From Flavobacterium sp. CF108 (GTDB lineage Bacteria; Bacteroidota; Bacteroidia; Flavobacteriales; Flavobacteriaceae): a stretch of 64,000 nucleotides of DNA. Below are positions 9,760 through 18,761 of this stretch, piece after piece. The first letter of the stretch is position 1. The number at the start of each line of letters is the position of its first letter. A program made the position numbers and the translations under genes. Below the pieces are notes generated by a model that saw nothing but the letters and a program-made list of their open reading frames with translations, was not told where the DNA came from and ran no database searches. The stretch spans positions 88,411 through 152,410 of the forward strand of contig NZ_FQWW01000010.1 in assembly GCF_900129795.1 (NCBI RefSeq), read 5' to 3'.

Positions 9760-10296
9760 TTAGTTCGGCCAGTTTAATTTTTGAAATAAATCCCAAACTA
9801 CAATTCCGGCACTTACAGAAATGTTTAAAGAATGTTTTGTTCCTAACTGCGGAATTTCAATACAGCCGTCGCAAATAGCAACTGCTTCCTGAGATACACC
9901 ATAAACTTCATTTCCAAAAACTAAAGCATATTTTTGGTTTTTCTCCACCTTAAAATCCTGAAGAAAAATGGCGCTTTCAACCTGCTCAATGGCAAGCGTC
10001 AACACATTTTCTTTTTTCAGGTTTTCGATCACTTCCAATACATTTTCGTGATGTTCCCACGCAACAGTTTCTGTAGCGCCAAGAGCAGTTTTATGAATTT
10101 CTTTATTGGGAGGAGTTGCTGTAATACCGCAAAGAATTATTTTTTCGATTAAAAAAGCATCGGCAGTTCTAAAAACAGACCCAATATTGTGCAAACTGCG
10201 AATATCATCCAAAACCAATATTAAAGGAGTTTTGTCTGATTTTTTAAAATCTTCGATTGATTTTCTGTCTAATTCGCTATTTTCGAGTTTTCTCAT
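9760..10296 (-). CDS. SpoU/TrmH-family RNA 2'-O-methyltransferase
   Basis: A 178-residue SPOUT-class methylase. The three conserved motifs are visible: HNIGSVFRTADAF (motif 1, about residues 36-48), LVFGNEVYGVS (motif 2, about 126-136) and LNISVSAGIVVWDL (motif 3, about 156-169), which build the trefoil-knot SAM site. It lacks an extra N-terminal RNA-binding domain, so it resembles the short TrmL/TrmH type. The target nucleotide (tRNA or rRNA) cannot be decided. A terminator of the upstream DUF1573 gene lies just before its start, so transcription probably starts within a short gap. Confidence 0.88.
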   Translation of the reverse strand: MRKLENSELDRKSIEDFKKSDKTPLILVLDDIRSLHNIGSVFRTADAFLIEKIILCGITATPPNKEIHKTALGATETVAWEHHENVLEVIENLKKENVLTLAIEQVESAIFLQDFKVEKNQKYALVFGNEVYGVSQEAVAICDGCIEIPQLGTKHSLNISVSAGIVVWDLFQKLNWPN

Positions 10297-10316
10297 TGGT
10301 TTAAATTCAGGTCATA

Positions 10317-10347
10317 AAAAAAGCTTCCAAAGATAAGGAAGCTTTTT
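10317..10347 (-). terminator. Rho-independent terminator of the DUF1573 gene
   Basis: AAGCTTCC at 10321-10328 pairs with GGAAGCTT at 10338-10345. On the minus strand the stem ends in a run of T. It stands between the DUF1573 gene and the SpoU methylase. Confidence 0.8.
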
Positions 10348-10370
10348 CAATTATTTTGTTGTTTCTCAGA

Positions 10371-10802
10371 TTAGCTTTTTACTGGATCTGGTAAAACAGT
10401 ACCTTTAATTGTAAGTACTTTTGTTGGTTGTCCTTCAGCATTTGAAGTAACAGTTACAGTTTTTGTAAAAGCACCAACTCTGTCAGTAGCATATTTTACA
10501 CCAATAATACCTTTAGCACCCGGAGCGATTGGCTCTTTTGGTGTTGTAGGCACTGTACAACCACAAGAACCTTGAGTGTTTGTAATGATTAATGGTTTTG
10601 TTCCGTTGTTAACAAAAACGAATTCACGTTTACCATCAGCATTGTGAGCGATAGTTCCGTAATCAATAGTTTCTGTTTCGAAAAGCATTCCAGCTCCTTC
10701 AACTTTTGCAACCTTAGCAGCTTTAGCTTTTTTAGTTGTTTGTGCATTAGCAGCCGTAATACCAGCTACAGCTAACATAGCGAATAAAATTATTTTTTTC
10801 AT
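10371..10802 (-). CDS. DUF1573 secreted protein
   Basis: A 143-residue protein with a signal peptide (cut after AANA-Q, about residue 20), a Lys/Ala-rich linker, and a DUF1573 immunoglobulin-like domain (about 40-140). The family hallmarks are the F-x-F-x-NNG-x-KPL strand and the cysteine pair of SCGCTVP. Members are abundant in Bacteroidetes, exported and of unknown function. It is flanked by its own likely promoter (TAGCTTTG on the minus strand at 10830-10837) and a strong terminator, so it is monocistronic. Confidence 0.85.
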   Translation of the reverse strand: MKKIILFAMLAVAGITAANAQTTKKAKAAKVAKVEGAGMLFETETIDYGTIAHNADGKREFVFVNNGTKPLIITNTQGSCGCTVPTTPKEPIAPGAKGIIGVKYATDRVGAFTKTVTVTSNAEGQPTKVLTIKGTVLPDPVKS

Positions 10803-10829
10803 TTTTAAGGGTCTTTTTTAATGATGAAC

Positions 10830-10837
10830 AAAGCTAT
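10830..10837 (-). promoter_or_regulatory. Candidate -7 box of the DUF1573 gene
   Basis: TAGCTTTG on the minus strand fits TAnnTTTG. TTC lies 17 nt upstream in place of the usual TTG. The position is 28 nt before the start codon. Confidence 0.4.
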
Positions 10838-10958
10838 ATAAAATTCTTATATCTGAACATAAAAAATTCTTAAAATATTTTAATTTTTGAAGTGCCTGAT
10901 ATGCCGCTAAAAAATTATAAATTCGCTGTCTTAATTTTCATTTAAAAACATATCAATT

Positions 10959-13565
10959 TTGGCAGCTAAAGAGAAAGTGGTGAAGGAAACACCTTTAATG
11001 AAACAGTACAACGAGATCAAGAGAAAATATCCTGATGCCTGTCTGCTTTTCAGAGTAGGGGATTTTTATGAAACTTTTGGAGAAGATGCCATCAGAGCTT
11101 CTAAAATTCTTGGGATTACCTTAACAAAAAGAGGCGCAGGATCTGATACAGAGACTGCTCTTGCGGGCTTTCCGCACCATTCTATCAATACCTATTTACC
11201 AAAATTGGTTAAAGCCGGACTTCGTGTTGCAATCTGCGATCAGCTTGAAGATCCTAAAATGACTAAAACAATTGTAAAACGAGGTGTTACAGAATTGGTA
11301 ACTCCGGGAGTTTCTTTAAACGATGAAGTTTTACAATCAAAAACAAACAACTTTTTAGCATCTGTTTATTTTGCTAACAAAAATATTGGGATTTCATTTT
11401 TAGATGTTTCGACAGGAGAATTTCTTACCGCTCAGGGAAATGCAGAATACATAGATAAATTATTGCAGAATTTTAATCCGAGTGAAGTTCTTGTTCCTAA
11501 AAACTGCAAAAGTGATTTTAAAAACGCTTTTGGAGAAGATTTTCATAGTTTTTATCTGGAAGACTGGATTTATAAAGAAGATTATGCTTTAGAAACGTTG
11601 ACGAAACATTTTCAAACCAATTCATTAAAAGGTTTTGGTGTAGAAGAATTAAAAGAAGGAATTATTTCTGCGGGAGCAATCCTTTATTATTTATCAGAAA
11701 CGCAGCATAACAGAGTGCAGCATATTACAGCGATTCAGCGAATTGCCGAAGATGCTTATGTGTGGATGGACCGCTTTACGATTAGAAACTTAGAATTGTA
11801 TCACAGCTATAATCCAAATGCAGTAACGCTTTTAGATGTAATTGACAAAACGCTTTCGCCAATGGGCGGACGTTTGTTGAAACGCTGGCTGGCGCTTCCG
11901 CTAAAAGACGGTAATAAAATAAAAGGTCGTCATGATGTGGTTGCCTATTTGGAATCCAATCAGGATGTTTTACAAAATATTCAATATCAAATTAAACAAA
12001 TTTCAGATTTAGAGCGTTTGATTTCTAAAATTGCGGCAGGAAAAGTTTCTCCTCGCGAAATTGTTTATTTGAAAGAATCTCTGGATGCTATTATTCCGAT
12101 AAAAACATTAGCACTAGAAAGTCCGCAGGAAGCAGTAAAAGTTATTGGAGACAGTTTGCATTCGTGTGATTTATTGCGTGAGAAAATTAAAACTACATTA
12201 AATCAGGATGCGCCGGTTGCTATTTCAAAAGGAAATGCAATCGCAACAGGAATTAATGAAGAATTAGATGAATTGAGAGCAATTTCTACATCTGGAAAAG
12301 AATTTTTAGAAGGAATAGAAAGAAGAGAATCAGAACGCACAGGAATTTCATCTTTAAAAATATCATTCAATAATGTTTTTGGTTACTATATTGAAGTTCG
12401 AAACACGCATAAAGATAAAGTTCCGGAAGAATGGATTCGTAAACAAACTTTAGTAAATGCAGAACGTTATATTACCGAAGAATTAAAGGAATACGAAACC
12501 AAAATTTTAGGTGCCGAAGAAAAAATCCATAAAATTGAATCGGAGCTTTTTGAACAATTAGTTGCCTGGATTGCAACTTATATCAAGCCAGTTCAAATGA
12601 ATGCTTATCTGGTGGCACAATTAGACTGTTTATGTTCGTTTACACAAATGGCGGTTGAAAACCAATATGTATGCCCTGAAATTGATGAAACTTTTGAATT
12701 GGATATTAAAAACGGAAGACACCCTGTAATTGAAAAACAATTACCAGTTGGAACTCCATATATAGCAAACGATGTTTTTCTGGATAGAGAAACACAGCAG
12801 ATTATAATGATTACCGGACCCAACATGTCGGGTAAGTCGGCAATTTTAAGGCAAACGGCTTTAATTGTGCTTTTGGCTCAAATGGGAAGTTTTGTCCCGG
12901 CTGACAGCGTAAGAATGGGAGTTGTAGATAAAATTTTCACAAGGGTAGGAGCTTCTGATAATATCTCGATGGGAGAATCGACTTTTATGGTTGAGATGAA
13001 TGAAACGGCTTCGATTTTGAATAATATTTCAGATCGCAGTTTAGTGCTTCTGGATGAAATTGGAAGAGGGACGAGTACGTATGATGGAATTTCAATTGCG
13101 TGGGCTATTGCTGAATTTTTGCACGAACATCCGTCAAAACCAAAAACGTTGTTTGCGACGCATTATCATGAATTGAATGAAATGACAGAATCGCTTTCGA
13201 GAATTCAAAATTATAATGTTGCGGTAAAAGAATTAAAAGACACCGTTCTTTTTGTTAGAAAGCTTGTAAAAGGCGGAAGTGAACATAGTTTTGGAATTCA
13301 CGTAGCAAAAATGGCCGGAATGCCGCAGATTGTAATTTTGAAAGCACAGAAACTTTTAAAGAAATTAGAAAAAAATCATTCAAGCGATGCTTTAAACGGA
13401 GTGAAATCTGCTAATGATGAAATGCAGATGAGTTTCTTTAATCTGGATGATCCTTTATTGGAAGAAATCAAAGAAGAGATCTTAAGTCTCGATATTAATG
13501 CGATCACACCCGTTGAAGCCTTGATGAAGCTGAATGAAATAAAAAGAATGCTGGTTAAGAAATAA
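10959..13565 (+). CDS. mutS: DNA mismatch repair protein MutS
   Basis: An 868-residue MutS ATPase that recognises mispairs and starts methyl-independent mismatch repair. The mismatch-wedge motif GDFYETF is at 34-40 (F36, E38), the Walker A GPNMSGKSA at about 620-628, Walker B LLDEIGRGTST at about 695-705, and ATHYHEL near 728. All MutS domains are present and the length is typical. The start is TTG at 10959: the frame has a stop at 10932-10934 and no upstream ATG, while the first ATG (codon 14) would trim residues before the mispair-binding domain. Two tRNA genes with their own promoter follow. Confidence 0.97.
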   Translation: MAAKEKVVKETPLMKQYNEIKRKYPDACLLFRVGDFYETFGEDAIRASKILGITLTKRGAGSDTETALAGFPHHSINTYLPKLVKAGLRVAICDQLEDPKMTKTIVKRGVTELVTPGVSLNDEVLQSKTNNFLASVYFANKNIGISFLDVSTGEFLTAQGNAEYIDKLLQNFNPSEVLVPKNCKSDFKNAFGEDFHSFYLEDWIYKEDYALETLTKHFQTNSLKGFGVEELKEGIISAGAILYYLSETQHNRVQHITAIQRIAEDAYVWMDRFTIRNLELYHSYNPNAVTLLDVIDKTLSPMGGRLLKRWLALPLKDGNKIKGRHDVVAYLESNQDVLQNIQYQIKQISDLERLISKIAAGKVSPREIVYLKESLDAIIPIKTLALESPQEAVKVIGDSLHSCDLLREKIKTTLNQDAPVAISKGNAIATGINEELDELRAISTSGKEFLEGIERRESERTGISSLKISFNNVFGYYIEVRNTHKDKVPEEWIRKQTLVNAERYITEELKEYETKILGAEEKIHKIESELFEQLVAWIATYIKPVQMNAYLVAQLDCLCSFTQMAVENQYVCPEIDETFELDIKNGRHPVIEKQLPVGTPYIANDVFLDRETQQIIMITGPNMSGKSAILRQTALIVLLAQMGSFVPADSVRMGVVDKIFTRVGASDNISMGESTFMVEMNETASILNNISDRSLVLLDEIGRGTSTYDGISIAWAIAEFLHEHPSKPKTLFATHYHELNEMTESLSRIQNYNVAVKELKDTVLFVRKLVKGGSEHSFGIHVAKMAGMPQIVILKAQKLLKKLEKNHSSDALNGVKSANDEMQMSFFNLDDPLLEEIKEEILSLDINAITPVEALMKLNEIKRMLVKK

Positions 13566-13643
13566 ATCGAAAAAATTTTTCAAGTTTAAAGTTTAGGTTA
13601 TCAGAAAGTTATAAAATAAGTAAATATTTTTTTGAAAAAAGGC

Positions 13644-13673
13644 TTGTGTAATTGAATAAATGTCCTAAATTTG
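13644..13673 (+). promoter_or_regulatory. Promoter of the tRNA-Gly/tRNA-Leu pair
   Basis: TTG at 13644-13646 and TAAATTTG at 13666-13673 with a 19-nt spacer, an exact match to the Flavobacterium consensus, 54 bp before the first tRNA. Confidence 0.75.
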
Positions 13674-13727
13674 CACTCGCAATACGAAACAAGTCAAGTA
13701 TTGTAGTTCTTTACTAGAATTTGAAAC

Positions 13728-13800
13728 GCGAAAATAGCTCAGTTGGTAGAGCGCGACCTTGCCAAGGTCGAGGTCGCGGGTTCGAGCCCCGTTTTTCGCT
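13728..13800 (+). tRNA. tRNA-Gly(GCC)
   Basis: A 73-nt cloverleaf: acceptor GCGAAAA with TTTTCGC, D arm GCTC-AGTTGGTA-GAGC, anticodon stem CGACC/GGTCG with loop TTGCCAA, T arm GCGGG-TTCGAGC-CCCGT, and T as the discriminator. The anticodon GCC is at 13761-13763. CCA is not encoded. It is co-transcribed with the next tRNA. Confidence 0.97.
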
Positions 13801-13814
13801 CAAAACCATATAAT

Positions 13815-13900
13815 GCTCGGATGGTGAAATTGGTAGACACGCTGGACTTAAAATCCAGTGAACAGCAATGTTCGTGCGGGTTCAAGTCCCGCTCTGAGTA
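13815..13900 (+). tRNA. tRNA-Leu(TAA)
   Basis: An 86-nt class II tRNA with the long variable arm of leucine tRNAs. Acceptor GCTCGGA pairs with TCTGAGT (two wobbles including G1-T72). Anticodon stem CTGGA/TCCAG encloses CTTAAAA, giving anticodon TAA. The D-region TGGTGAAATTGGTAGACACGC shape and the T loop GTTCAAGTC are standard. A terminator follows at once. Confidence 0.95.
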
Positions 13901-13902
13901 CT

Positions 13903-13932
13903 AAAGCCTCTTCTTTTGAAGAGGCTTTTTTT
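13903..13932 (+). terminator. Terminator of the tRNA pair
   Basis: AAAGCCTCTTC-ttt-GAAGAGGCTTTTTTT, a perfect 11-bp stem followed by a T-run. Confidence 0.88.
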
Positions 13933-14021
13933 ATTGTGTGAATTCTTTAAAGGTGCTAACGTGCTGAAATTCTAAGGTTCGGAGAATCTAAAATCAACAA
14001 TCTAAAATCTAAAATTCAAAT

Positions 14022-14402
14022 ATGGGTGCTTTTGTAATTAGCAGGCGATTTAATGATGAATATAAGTTTGTGTTTACTTCCAGAAAAGGGAAAGTGATTT
14101 TTACAAGTTTGAGTTATGAATTGAGGTTTGAATGTGAAGAAGATATTGAAAGATTTAGAAGAACAATTGAGCTTTCTAAATTTTTAAAATTTAAAGGCTC
14201 TGGAGGAAAGTATTTTTTCAAATTGATGTTAGATGGTGTTCACTTTGCAACAAGTCGAAAATACACCACAGAATTGCTTTTGCAAAAAGGAATAAAAGAA
14301 ATTGTAACTTATGCTTCAAAAGCGGAAATTTTGGATTTCTCGTCGAGTGAATCGATTTTTGAAGATGAAGAGGTTTCTGTTGAAGAAGAAGTGGAAGATT
14401 AA
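14022..14402 (+). CDS. DUF1508 (YegP-like) protein
   Basis: A 126-residue soluble protein. The first 60 residues match the DUF1508/YegP pattern (KFVFTSRKGKVIFTSLSY), a small alpha-beta repeat unit, and a second, weaker copy follows (FFKLMLDGVHFATSRKY, residues 65-82). The tail is acidic (EDEEVSVEEEVED). Family function is unknown. It converges with the small lipoprotein gene across a shared terminator. Confidence 0.65.
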   Translation: MGAFVISRRFNDEYKFVFTSRKGKVIFTSLSYELRFECEEDIERFRRTIELSKFLKFKGSGGKYFFKLMLDGVHFATSRKYTTELLLQKGIKEIVTYASKAEILDFSSSESIFEDEEVSVEEEVED

Positions 14403-14446
14403 GTAGGAAATATTGGGATTTTGCTTTGTTAATTTTTGAGCAAAAA

Positions 14447-14470
14447 AAAACCATCGATTTCGATGGTTTT
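14447..14470. terminator. Bidirectional terminator
   Basis: AAAACCATCGA-ttt-CGATGGTTTT, a near-perfect stem with A/T runs on both sides, between two converging genes. Confidence 0.82.
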
Positions 14471-14495
14471 AAAATCTTTAGAATTTAGGTTCTAA

Positions 14496-14720
14496 TTATT
14501 TTTTTACTTCTTTAGCAGCTTCTTCTACTTTAGCAGCAGCAGAATCAACTTTAGTAGCAGCTGAGTCAACAGTTGCAGCAGCAGAATCAACTACAGCAGC
14601 AGCAGAATCAACAGCAACAGCAGTAGAATCTACAGTTTCAGTAGCTGCAGCGTCAGCTTTTTTACAAGATACAACAGTTAAAACAGCAACAACAGCTAAA
14701 CTTAAAAATACTTTTTTCAT
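14496..14720 (-). CDS. Small Ala-rich heptad-repeat lipoprotein, Lpp-like
   Basis: A 74-residue protein with a lipoprotein signal ending in VVSC (Cys19), a KKADAAATET spacer, and then about six heptads of the form VDSAAA-x (residues 31-70), ending EVKK. This builds a short helical coil tethered by lipid at one end. Size, lipid anchor, heptad coil and C-terminal lysine resemble Braun lipoprotein of enterobacteria, but there is no clear sequence identity, so the likeness may be convergent. The codons in the repeat are highly similar, suggesting growth by duplication. Function is inferred only. Confidence 0.7.
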   Translation of the reverse strand: MKKVFLSLAVVAVLTVVSCKKADAAATETVDSTAVAVDSAAAVVDSAAATVDSAATKVDSAAAKVEEAAKEVKK

Positions 14721-15064
14721 CTTACTTTATTATAAAAGGTTAATTATTAATTCGTGGCAAAGATATAAATTTTTTAATATGTAAAATATTTTTTCACTTT
14801 TTTTTTAAAATATTTTCCTAGCTCACGTTTATCTTATTTATCAAAGAATATGCCAAAACTATAAAATTTTCTTAAATTATCTAATATTTTGTATAAATAA
14901 TTTTTCGTTGAAAATTCTATGGTCGAATTGGCTATTTCATTTCTCTTATTTGCAGTTTATATTGCTTTTTAAGAATTATTACCTGATCTTAAATAATGAA
15001 AATTACCTGCTTTTAAATCGTTTCTTTAAAATAATCGCTCCCAAAATTTAATTTGAATCCTGTC
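14721..15064. other. AT-rich intergenic region
   Basis: About 344 bases with no convincing gene. The right-hand end of the small lipoprotein promoter is here (TATCTTTG on the minus strand at 14758-14765, a consensus -7 box, 37 nt before the start codon). The rest is very AT-rich; I see no terminator hairpin for kdtA, which ends at 15065. Confidence 0.5.
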
Positions 15065-16297
15065 TTACTCCGAAACAACTTTCATAATCGCATTTGTAGC
15101 TCCTTTGTTATCCTGAATAAAAGATTCGCAAATTTGACTTTTTTCTTTAAGAAATGTTGGATCAGTCAGTAAACGGTCTAAAATTTCTTTTAGTTCAGAA
15201 ACGTTAGAAATTGGCATGCACCCGCCAAGTTCAACTAAAGAAACCGCTTCGGCAAAATTAGAATAATTAGTCCCAATTACAATTGGGATTCCAAATGTCG
15301 CTGGTTCCAAAATATTATGAATTCCCGGGTTTCCAAATCCGCCGCCAACGTAAGCGACCGTTCCGTAGCTATATATTTTGGTTAAAATCCCGATGGTGTC
15401 AATTATAAATACATTATAACTTGATAAATCTTTGTTCTCTTTTTCAGAAAATAAAACTGTCGATTTTGTAATTTGGGATTTAAGATTTGAGATTTGATCC
15501 GTTTTTATATTATGTGGCGCGATAATGAATTTTACATTTTCAGGAGCCTGATTGATGTATTCAGCAATTAAAACTTCATCTTTTGGCCATGAACTTCCAA
15601 TAACTATGGTTTGCTGATTATTTTTGAAATTTTCGATGTAATCAAGCGTATTGTCTCTTTCTAAAATCGCAGAAACTCGATCAAAACGCGTATCGCCGGA
15701 TACAATTACATTTTTAAAACCAATTGCTTCAATTTTCTGTTTAGAACTTTCATTCTGCACAAAGAAATAAGTGAAAGCTTTTAGCGCTTTTCTGTAAAAA
15801 CCGCCGTACCATTTAAAAAACATCTGGCTGTCTCTAAAAATTCCGGAAATCAAATAAGTTGGAGTTTTACTTTTTTCTAATTCCTTTAAATAGTTTAACC
15901 AAAATTCATATTTAATGAAAAAAGCAAATTCAGGATGAACCAATTTTAAAAATCTTTTGGCGTTGCTTTTTGTGTCCAAAGGAAGATAAATGGTAACATT
16001 GGCAACCATGTTGTTTTTACGCACTTCGTATCCTGAAGGGGAAAAAAAGGTTATAATAATTTTATGTGAAGGATGTTTTTCTTTGATTTTTTCGATTACA
16101 GGAAGTCCTTGCTCGTATTCACCAAGCGAAGCAGCGTGAAACCAAATCGTTTTGTCTTCGGCTTTTATTTTTTCTTCTAAAATAGAAAATACATTTTTCC
16201 GACCTTCAACAAAAAGCTTAATTTTCGGACTAAAAAGTGCGACTATTTTAAGAAAAAACGCTGCTAAAGAAACAGCTAAATTGTATAAAAAAAGCAT
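15065..16297 (-). CDS. kdtA: 3-deoxy-D-manno-octulosonic acid (Kdo) transferase
   Basis: A 410-residue GT-B glycosyltransferase that adds Kdo from CMP-Kdo to lipid A precursor at the inner membrane. An N-terminal hydrophobic helix anchors it. WFHAASLGEYEQG (52-64) carries the catalytic glutamate E60, GDTRFDR (about 200) is the hinge motif, and the C-terminal half has YVGGGFGNPGIHNILEPA (nucleotide binding). The length is normal for WaaA/KdtA. It is divergent from the sugar aminotransferase-galE pair, which fits a role in envelope polysaccharide synthesis. Confidence 0.95.
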   Translation of the reverse strand: MLFLYNLAVSLAAFFLKIVALFSPKIKLFVEGRKNVFSILEEKIKAEDKTIWFHAASLGEYEQGLPVIEKIKEKHPSHKIIITFFSPSGYEVRKNNMVANVTIYLPLDTKSNAKRFLKLVHPEFAFFIKYEFWLNYLKELEKSKTPTYLISGIFRDSQMFFKWYGGFYRKALKAFTYFFVQNESSKQKIEAIGFKNVIVSGDTRFDRVSAILERDNTLDYIENFKNNQQTIVIGSSWPKDEVLIAEYINQAPENVKFIIAPHNIKTDQISNLKSQITKSTVLFSEKENKDLSSYNVFIIDTIGILTKIYSYGTVAYVGGGFGNPGIHNILEPATFGIPIVIGTNYSNFAEAVSLVELGGCMPISNVSELKEILDRLLTDPTFLKEKSQICESFIQDNKGATNAIMKVVSE

Positions 16298-16342
16298 GTA
16301 GTAATTTTTGCAGCTAAATTACATTTCTTTCGTTTATTTTCA

Positions 16343-16372
16343 TTGGTTTGAAGGTATTAATAACTATTTTTG
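16343..16372 (+). promoter_or_regulatory. Promoter of the aminotransferase-galE pair
   Basis: TTG at 16343-16345 and TATTTTTG at 16365-16372, spacer 19. It lies inside the longest possible open frame and therefore supports the ATG at 16431 as the true start. Confidence 0.7.
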
Positions 16373-16430
16373 TTCCTTCTTTCTGACATTCTGGTTTAGT
16401 AGAAAGGCTTTTTTAAATAAAATATCGAAA

Positions 16431-17564
16431 ATGAAAAAAATACAAATGGTTGACTTAAAAAGTCAATATGAAAAAATAAAAACGACTGTAGATGCTTCAA
16501 TTCAAGAGGTTTTAGACACAAATACTTACATTAACGGACCTTTAGTTCATCAGTTTCAAAAAAATCTTGAAGACTATTTAGGAGCAAAACACGTGATTCC
16601 TTGTGCAAATGGAACCGACGCTTTGCAAATTGCAATGATGGGGTTGGATTTAAAACCAGGAGATGAAGTTATCACTGCCGATTTTACTTTTGCAGCAACA
16701 GTTGAGGTTATTGCATTGCTACAATTAACTCCGGTTTTAGTTGATGTTGATTTGCATAATATGAACATCGATATTGATGCAGTAAAAAAAGCAATTACGC
16801 CAAAAACTAAAGCAATTGTTCCGGTACATTTATTCGGTCGCGCTGCTAATATGGATGCCATCATGGAAATTGCGGCAGAACATAATTTATATGTAATTGA
16901 AGATAACGCACAAGCAATAGGTGCTGATTATATTTCAAAATCTGGAACAAAAAGCAAAGTTGGTGTTATTGGTCACGTTGCGGCAACTTCATTTTTTCCT
17001 TCTAAAAATTTAGGCTGCTACGGAGACGGCGGGGCAATTTTCACAAATGATGATAAATTGGCTCACGTTATCCGCGGAATCGTAAATCACGGAATGTACG
17101 AGCGTTACCATCACGATGTTGTGGGAGTAAATTCACGTTTAGATAGTATCCAAGCGGGAGTTTTAAATGCAAAACTACCTTTGTTAGATGAATATAATAA
17201 AGCACGTCGTTTAGCGGCAACAAAATACAATGCAGCTTTTGCTGGAAATAAACATATTGTTACGCCAGAATTTGATGCAAATGAAAACGATCACGTTTTT
17301 CATCAATATGTTTTAAGAATTTTAGATGCTGATAGAAATGCTTTAATGCAGCATTTATTAGATAAAGGAATTCCATGTGCAATTTATTACCCAATTCCAT
17401 TGCACTCTCAAAAAGCATATTTAGATCCTCGTTATAAAGAAGAGCAATTTCCAGTTACAAATCAATTAGTGCAGGAAGTAATTGCTTTGCCAATGCATAC
17501 AGAACTTGACGACGAACAAATCAAATTTATAACAGATTCAGTTTTAGAATTTTTGAATAAATAA
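16431..17564 (+). CDS. DegT/DnrJ/EryC1-family sugar aminotransferase
   Basis: A 377-residue PLP enzyme that transaminates a nucleotide-linked keto sugar for surface polysaccharide. The PLP lysine is K192 in SFFPSKNLGCYGDGG. CANGTDALQ (58-66) and EDNAQAIGA (157-165) form the cofactor pocket. The start MKKIQMVDLKSQY is chosen because the frame can be extended to 16308 only through a promoter and an unrelated hydrophobic stretch, while family members begin at this point. It is closest in look to WbpE-type UDP-3-keto sugar aminotransferases. galE follows 36 bp later, probably in the same transcript. Confidence 0.88.
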   Translation: MKKIQMVDLKSQYEKIKTTVDASIQEVLDTNTYINGPLVHQFQKNLEDYLGAKHVIPCANGTDALQIAMMGLDLKPGDEVITADFTFAATVEVIALLQLTPVLVDVDLHNMNIDIDAVKKAITPKTKAIVPVHLFGRAANMDAIMEIAAEHNLYVIEDNAQAIGADYISKSGTKSKVGVIGHVAATSFFPSKNLGCYGDGGAIFTNDDKLAHVIRGIVNHGMYERYHHDVVGVNSRLDSIQAGVLNAKLPLLDEYNKARRLAATKYNAAFAGNKHIVTPEFDANENDHVFHQYVLRILDADRNALMQHLLDKGIPCAIYYPIPLHSQKAYLDPRYKEEQFPVTNQLVQEVIALPMHTELDDEQIKFITDSVLEFLNK

Positions 17565-17600
17565 GTAACAGCCAAAATAACCACATAAACAACCAAATAA

Positions 17601-18614
17601 ATGAAAGTATTAGTAACAGGAGGATTAGGATTTATAGGTTCTCACACGGTAGTCGAATTGCAAAATGAAGGCTTTGAAGTTGTGATAATTGATAACCTTT
17701 CAAATTCTTCAGAAGATGTTTTAAAAGGAATTACAGCTATAACGGGAAAAACGCCTTTATTCGAGAAAATTGATTTAAGAGAAAAAAGTGCCGTTCGGGA
17801 TTTCTTTAAAAAACATAATGATGTTACTGGGGTAATTCATTTTGCTGCTTCAAAAGCAGTTGGTGAAAGTGTTGAACAGCCTTTGTTGTATTACGAAAAC
17901 AACATTAGCAGTTTGGTTTATCTTTTACAAGAATTACAGCAAAAACCTGAGGCAAGTTTTATTTTTAGTTCATCTTGTACAGTTTACGGTCAAGCCGAAA
18001 AAATGCCAATTACAGAAGATGCCCCGGTTCAAACAGCAATGTCTCCTTATGGAAACACGAAACAAATTGGAGAAGAAATAATTGCAGATACAGCAAAAGT
18101 AACGAACATCAGCGCAATTTTATTACGTTATTTTAATCCGGTTGGAGCGCATCCTTCAACTGAAATTGGAGAATTACCATTAGGAGTTCCTCAAAATTTA
18201 GTTCCTTTTATTACGCAGACAGGAGTAGGATTACGTCAGGAATTATCAGTTTTCGGAAATGATTATCCAACGCCAGACGGAACTGCAGTTCGTGATTATA
18301 TTCACGTTGTAGATTTAGCAAAAGCACACGTAATTGCTTTACAACGTTTATTGAACAAAAAGAATTTACAAAAAGTGGAAACGTTTAATTTAGGAACTGG
18401 AAAAGGAAGTTCAGTTTTAGAAGTAATTCATAGTTTTGAAAAAGTAAGTGATAAAAAATTACCATACGTAATTAAACCGCGCCGTGAAGGTGATATCACG
18501 GAAGCTTATGCAAACACAGATAAAGCAAACAACGTTTTAGGCTGGAAAGCAGAATTAAGTTTAGACGAAGCAATGGCAAGTGCCTGGAAATGGGAACAGA
18601 AGGTTCGTTCGTAA
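17601..18614 (+). CDS. galE: UDP-glucose 4-epimerase
   Basis: A 337-residue short-chain dehydrogenase-type epimerase converting UDP-glucose and UDP-galactose. The NAD motif GGLGFIGSH is at 7-15, the catalytic SSSCTVYG at 123-130 and Y150-x3-K154 (PYGNTK). The C-terminal GDITEAYANT is the sugar-binding region. The length fits GalE exactly. It is the second gene after the sugar aminotransferase, so the pair probably supplies amino sugars or galactose for lipopolysaccharide or capsule. Confidence 0.95.
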   Translation: MKVLVTGGLGFIGSHTVVELQNEGFEVVIIDNLSNSSEDVLKGITAITGKTPLFEKIDLREKSAVRDFFKKHNDVTGVIHFAASKAVGESVEQPLLYYENNISSLVYLLQELQQKPEASFIFSSSCTVYGQAEKMPITEDAPVQTAMSPYGNTKQIGEEIIADTAKVTNISAILLRYFNPVGAHPSTEIGELPLGVPQNLVPFITQTGVGLRQELSVFGNDYPTPDGTAVRDYIHVVDLAKAHVIALQRLLNKKNLQKVETFNLGTGKGSSVLEVIHSFEKVSDKKLPYVIKPRREGDITEAYANTDKANNVLGWKAELSLDEAMASAWKWEQKVRS

Positions 18615-18636
18615 ATAAAATACACAAAGATATTCC

Positions 18637-18660
18637 GTAGAGACGCACTGCAGTGCGTCT
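18637..18660. repeat. 20-bp palindromic repeat, copy 1
   Basis: The core AGACGCACTGCAGTGCGTCT (18641-18660) is a perfect palindrome, preceded by GTAG. The same core occurs near 19041 and 31488. Confidence 0.85.
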
Positions 18661-18673
18661 AACGTATGTAAAG

Positions 18674-18712
18674 AAATCCCAAATAATCATTTTAGATTGT
18701 TTGGGATTTTTA
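18674..18712 (+). terminator. Terminator of galE
   Basis: AAATCCCAAA pairs with TTTGGGATTT and a T-run follows. It lies just after palindrome copy 1. Confidence 0.8.
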
Positions 18713-18761
18713 TTTTAATTGAATTTATTTTGTAATTTTGTAAGATAAAATTGTAGGAATT

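Noticed and set aside
14919..14972. A 17-codon hydrophobic micro-ORF (MVELAISFLLFAVYIAF)
   Set aside because: It has a start and stop but no supported promoter or conservation that I can judge; such frames arise by chance in AT-rich DNA.
16308..16430. N-terminal extension of the DegT aminotransferase
   Set aside because: It covers a complete promoter and does not resemble the family.
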